Shown in pieces: positions 6,162-8,763 of a stretch of DNA of 8,763 nt; position 1 is the first letter of the stretch, and each line of letters starts with the position of its first letter. The translations under genes and the position numbers were made by a program. The stretch comes from Holosporaceae bacterium. GTDB lineage: Bacteria; Pseudomonadota; Alphaproteobacteria; UBA3830. The DNA lies in assembly GCA_031258475.1 (NCBI GenBank), contig JAIRMS010000057.1:1-8763 (forward strand), written 5' to 3'. The notes under the pieces are model-generated. The model was not told the origin of the DNA, searched no databases, and was given only the letters and a program-made list of their open reading frames with translations.

Positions 6162-7352
6162 CTATTTGCCCGCTGAGATCCGCTCTATTTGCTTCTTCAG
6201 AACTTGAAAACGGCTTCTGTTCTGTATCATTGGCACTTCCTCGGGAATCATTTTTAAACTCAACGGATTCAGCACGTTATTGTTTCTGGCCAATTCCAGG
6301 TGCAAATGACTACCGCTCGATACTCCAGTCGATCCCGAAAAAGCTATTAATTGCCCTTTTTTAACTTTAGTCCCGTTGCGAACCATGAATCTGCTGAGAT
6401 GACCATACCTGCTGCTATATCCTGCTTGATGTTTTATGTCTATGCAGTTTCCATATCCACAATATCGTGAGGCTCTCGTAACGGTGCCATTGCAAATAGC
6501 AAAGACAGGAGAGCCATGCGAAGCTTTGAAATCAACGCCGGTATGGTAATGATACCTTCCTGTTATTGGATGAAAACGGCGACCGAATGCAGACGATACA
6601 CACAATTTCCCCTTCAACGGCTGAGCAAAATGATTGGAATTCGATCTTGCGGCTACTTTCTCCCCATTATCGAAATAATAGGCGGAATTATTTGTTCCCT
6701 GATTAACTCTGTAAACTGCGAACTGACGACGCTTCGTCGTAATTTTTGAATATAACATCACGTTTTTCTGACCATAGAGTATCTCGAAGGCATCTCCCTT
6801 TTTTAAAGAACGCCAAAAATCTACTTTGGAGGACAGATTACTTATCACGCTGTCCACCACAACGGCAGGAATTCCAAGGCTGCGTGCATCTTTGTAGAAA
6901 TTCGACGTGATTTCGCTTTTAACGAATTTGGATCCGGAAAACTCCCCATTGGAAATAATTTTTACTGGACTGACGTTTGAAGATAATTTACGAGGAGCTT
7001 TCAAAGCGGAACTATCAGCAGACCTGCTCGCCACATAAAATCCATCGGCGGAGCTGCCAGCAGTGGACTCACTTCCCACACGAAATCTATCGATTGATAA
7101 TTTACTTTTCAGAAGTTCCTGAACAAAATTCTCTTCGTTTAGCAAATTCGCAAGCATCAATGGAACCGTTTCATTCTCAGACGAAAAAGCGATCTGTTCG
7201 CCAGCCTTAATGCTAGCACCATTGGATGCGAAAAAATCAACTAGTAGCGGAGAATAGCCGATGCTCATCAAAACACCGCCACACAATATTCTAACACGAT
7301 TCGATATTCCTGATATTCTCAATACACTTCTCCATGCTACATACAAAAACAC
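6162..7352 (-). CDS. M23-family (LytM-type) murein peptidase
   Basis: Up to 396 residues; a zinc metallopeptidase that likely cuts peptidoglycan cross-links in the envelope (MepM-like). A basic N-terminus followed by a hydrophobic segment (about residues 20-40, VRILCGGVLMSIGYSPLLVDFF) looks like a signal or membrane anchor. A middle region (about 65-240) resembles the OapA/LysM-like part of such proteins. The C-terminal peptidase domain (about 245-365) contains GRRFHPITGRYHYHTGVDF with zinc ligands H270 and D274, H318 in SRYGHL, and SGSHLHLEL with H349 and H351, so it appears catalytically intact. The longest frame starts with GTG at 7352 without a ribosome binding site. A TTG at 7322 has GGAG about 8 nt upstream and gives MRISGISNRVR, which may be the real start. 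Confidence 0.92.
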   Translation of the reverse strand: MFLYVAWRSVLRISGISNRVRILCGGVLMSIGYSPLLVDFFASNGASIKAGEQIAFSSENETVPLMLANLLNEENFVQELLKSKLSIDRFRVGSESTAGSSADGFYVASRSADSSALKAPRKLSSNVSPVKIISNGEFSGSKFVKSEITSNFYKDARSLGIPAVVVDSVISNLSSKVDFWRSLKKGDAFEILYGQKNVMLYSKITTKRRQFAVYRVNQGTNNSAYYFDNGEKVAARSNSNHFAQPLKGKLCVSSAFGRRFHPITGRYHYHTGVDFKASHGSPVFAICNGTVTRASRYCGYGNCIDIKHQAGYSSRYGHLSRFMVRNGTKVKKGQLIAFSGSTGVSSGSHLHLELARNNNVLNPLSLKMIPEEVPMIQNRSRFQVLKKQIERISAGK

Positions 7353-7376
7353 AACACTATAACACCATACTTAGTT

Positions 7377-7404
7377 AATATAACGTTTAACACGCGAAAA
7401 TCAA
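7377..7404 (-). promoter_or_regulatory. Sigma70-like promoter for the M23-rnd-tsaB cluster
   Basis: On the minus strand TTGATT (7399-7404) and TATATT (7377-7382) are separated by 16 bp. Transcription would begin near 7370, about 18 nt before the GTG or about 48 nt before the TTG candidate start of the peptidase gene. Confidence 0.6.
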
Positions 7405-7740
7405 CTATCTCGCAATTATTTAACTAAGATAAATTAAAGTGTCGACCGATGTCCAAATACGATTTTTCAGAGGCTTATGAGGGTTCTACAGGAGGACGGT
7501 GGCGCGGTTAGAAATGATCTCTGAGCCTCGAGGTCACTTTGTTGGCTTTCTCGTTGAATGAGGGATCTGTGAACTGGCCTGCGAAGAAGAGTATCGATAT
7601 AAGGTCACAACTCCCATCTGGTAAAGTTGAAAGGCAATGTACACCCATACAGTATGGATACATAGAGTTTTCCGAAAAGCCCCGAGCCATACACTTTTTA
7701 ATGTTAATGTCAATATGTTTTTATTTTTTATTTTTGATAT
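7405..7740. other. Noncoding or decayed stretch upstream of the M23 promoter
   Basis: About 340 bp without a convincing gene. Two overlapping frames exist: minus 7508-7690 (60 codons) and plus 7539-7763 (74 codons from a TTG, ending in a hydrophobic run that lies in the AT-rich repeat). Both read moderately protein-like around 7540-7690 (plus SLNEGSVNWPAKKSIDI; minus CDLISILFFAGQFTDPSF). Neither has a ribosome binding site or a recognised family. The segment 7470-7540 is GC-richer than its surroundings. This could be a gene remnant left by IS activity. Confidence 0.3.
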
Positions 7741-7751
7741 GTTCGATTATA

Positions 7752-7892
7752 CTCAGCATTTAGCTCGATCGCCGTAGGCGCGTAACTGAGAGTGTAATGG
7801 ATTGCCATGTCGCTGCGCTCCTCGCAATGACGATGCCTCTACTTTCCGTCATTGCGGGTGTAGCGAAGCAATCCAGAAAATGAAAATCACAC
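7752..7892. repeat. Composite palindromic dispersed repeat, right copy (inverted)
   Basis: Half-sites at 7799-7832 and 7847-7876 form an imperfect hairpin of about 78 nt with the 'cattgcg...caatcc' core. Its reverse complement aligns with 204-398, including the outer flank gtgtgattttcattttctgg and the inner flank with tacgcgcc. It lacks the third half-site of the left copy. The outer edge touches the TA at which the IS5 element begins. Confidence 0.8.
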
Positions 7893-7894
7893 TA

Positions 7895-8646
7895 GGTTCT
7901 GTTAGCGAGATCTAGAAAATTTTAAAAAAGTTATATAAACCATATAAGTACTAAAAAATGAGATTTATACAACGATGAGTCATAACATATCAGAAGAAGC
8001 GTTTCAAAAGATTTATAGTTTTTTGGTTACCCTTCCCGGAATTCACACGAGAAATGAGTCCAAAATCCGCAATTTTTTGGAAGCTGTGTTCTATTTATGC
8101 CGCACCGGCTGTCGAGTAAGAATGCTGCCCGAAAAATACGGCGATTGTTTTTCTATCTACCAAAAATTTCTAAGATGGAAAAAACGTGACGTTTGTGAAG
8201 CTTTGTTCGAACATTTTCAGGAAATCGATGATGAATGATTCATGATCGATGGCTCGGTTATCCGTGCGAATCAGTGTACCGCAGGATATAGCAAGGAATC
8301 CAACGATGATCTCGGGCGCAGTTGCGGAGGATTTTCCACAAAAATTCACGCTCTGGTTGACGTGCTCGGAAATCCGGTAAAATTCCTTCTAAGTCCTGGA
8401 AATGAGCATGATATAACACGAGCAGAAGAACTCACCAAAGATCTCACTGACACAAAACTTTTAGCAGACAAAGGCTATGATTTCAAAAAATTTGTGGACT
8501 TTTGGGGGAAAAATAAATGTGAACCAGTGATTCCTTCACGCTCAAATTGTAAGGAAAAACGAGAAGTCGACAGACATCTCTACAAGGAACGACATTTGGT
8601 CGAAAACTTTTTTAGCAAAATTAAACATTTCAGAAGAGTTTTCACT
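7895..8646 (+). mobile_element. IS5-family insertion sequence, interrupted
   Basis: The element probably begins at ggttctgttagc (7895), after a TA at 7893-7894 at the edge of the palindromic repeat, and contains a transposase in two frame-matched pieces. Its right end is missing because another IS starts at 8648, so no matching terminal repeat can be shown. The left boundary is inferred. Confidence 0.65.
7975..8238 (+). pseudogene. IS5-family transposase, N-terminal part
   Basis: An 87-residue N-terminal domain of the IS5-type (DUF4096-like) transposase, with LPGIHTRNESKIRNFLEAVFYLCRTGC and KYGDCFSIYQKFLRWKKRDV. This domain normally binds the IS ends. It stops at TGA (8236-8238) in the same frame as the following piece: IDDE, stop, F, then MIDGS. 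In relatives the residue before this point is commonly Trp (EW.MIDGS), so TGG to TGA is a simple explanation. This is a nonsense break and not the frameshift arrangement often seen in these elements. The ATG lacks a strong ribosome binding site. Confidence 0.8.
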
Positions 8647-8679
8647 AGGGCTTGTCGTCAGGAGAGGGATCTGATATGA
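8242..8679 (+). pseudogene. IS5-family transposase, catalytic part, 3' truncated
   Basis: The DDE catalytic domain of the same transposase. The first Asp is in MIDGSVIRANQ, the second in LADKGYD, and the Glu in ERHLVENFFSKIKHFRR, so the catalytic triad is kept. Real homology ends at VFTR near 8647. The last residues (ACRQERDLI) are read from the tip of the second IS inserted there, so the usual C-terminal 20-30 residues are lost. With the in-frame TGA upstream, the transposase is most likely inactive. Confidence 0.85.
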
Positions 8680-8680
8680 T
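8652..8680 (+). promoter_or_regulatory. Transposase promoter within the IS end
   Basis: TTGTCG (8652-8657) and TATGAT (8675-8680) are spaced by 17 bp, with an extended -10 TG at 8672-8673. It would drive the transposase starting at 8711, which has GGAG at 8700-8703. Confidence 0.5.
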
Positions 8681-8710
8681 AGCGTAGTTATTGTAGTATG
8701 GAGAATGGCT

Positions 8711-8763
8711 ATGCAACAATTGGCGCACAGGAGACATGATATAACAGATAGGGTATGGTCTCT
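8711..8763 (+). CDS. IS5-family transposase, N-terminal fragment (cut by window end)
   Basis: The first 17 codons and part of the next encode MQQLAHRRHDITDRVWSL. The RRHDITDRVWSL segment is the characteristic start of IS5/DUF4096 transposases. GGAG lies 7 nt upstream of the ATG. It differs from the N-terminus of the interrupted IS (MSHNISEEAF...), so the two elements are different IS5 types. The gene continues beyond the window. Confidence 0.75.
   Translation, partial: MQQLAHRRHDITDRVWS

Larger units (their letters stand above)
8648..8763 (+). mobile_element. Second IS5-family element, left end, runs out of window
   Basis: It starts with gggcttgtcgtcagg after TA (8646-8647) and interrupts the transposase gene of the preceding IS. 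Bases 8646-8700 are identical to the reverse complement of 1-55, proving a repeated, mobile sequence. The remaining part carries promoter signals and the first codons of a transposase. Confidence 0.8.

Noticed and set aside
8236..8238. Evidence for UGA decoded as tryptophan
   Set aside because: Several core genes end at TGA exactly where their families end, with the next gene starting within a few bases.

Overview
The window looks like chromosome from a low-GC alphaproteobacterium, probably a host-associated or intracellular one of the Rickettsiales/Holosporales type. This rests on AT-rich housekeeping genes with alphaproteobacterial-looking proteins, several dispersed palindromic repeats built on a 'cattgcgag...caatccag' core of the kind known from Rickettsia and related genomes, and IS5-type insertion sequences. 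The taxon is an inference; there is no rRNA or other decisive marker.

Layout. (1) 1-427: the outer tip of an insertion sequence (1-53, reading leftward), about 150 bp of unassigned DNA, then a composite palindromic repeat. (2) 428-3434, minus strand: a compact five-gene operon gatC - greA - fabG - 4'-phosphopantetheinyl transferase - MBL-fold hydrolase, with gaps of 4-18 bp. (3) 3435-4415: a non-operon stretch with a terminator-like hairpin, one unrecognised plus-strand ORF (3653-4162) that may continue past an in-frame TAG, and an AT-rich repeat with a perfect 12-bp hairpin next to the end of tsaB. (4) 4416-7352, minus strand: an M23 peptidase - ribonuclease D - tsaB cluster, with a good sigma70-like promoter at 7377-7404. 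(5) 7353-7894: about 540 bp of noncoding or decayed DNA ending in an inverted copy of the left palindromic repeat. (6) 7895-8763: an IS5-family element broken by a second IS5-family element that runs out of the window.

How the genes fit together. The first operon joins aminoacyl-tRNA amidation (GatC), transcript rescue (GreA) and fatty-acid synthesis (FabG, and a transferase of the family that arms acyl carrier protein). The second joins cell-wall remodelling (M23), RNA 3'-end processing (RNase D) and t6A tRNA modification (TsaB). These are ordinary core functions.

The unusual part is the frame around them. The first 55 bases of the window are the exact reverse complement of 8646-8700, so the same IS end faces outward at both sides. 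Just inside lies an inverted pair of related palindromic repeats (about 204-398 and 7752-7892). The core genes therefore sit between two nested sets of inverted repeats. I found no CRISPR array, tRNA, rRNA, riboswitch, or convincing new defence or metabolic system. The best candidates for something undescribed are the orphan ORF at 3653-4162 and the repeat/hairpin family that recurs at operon ends.
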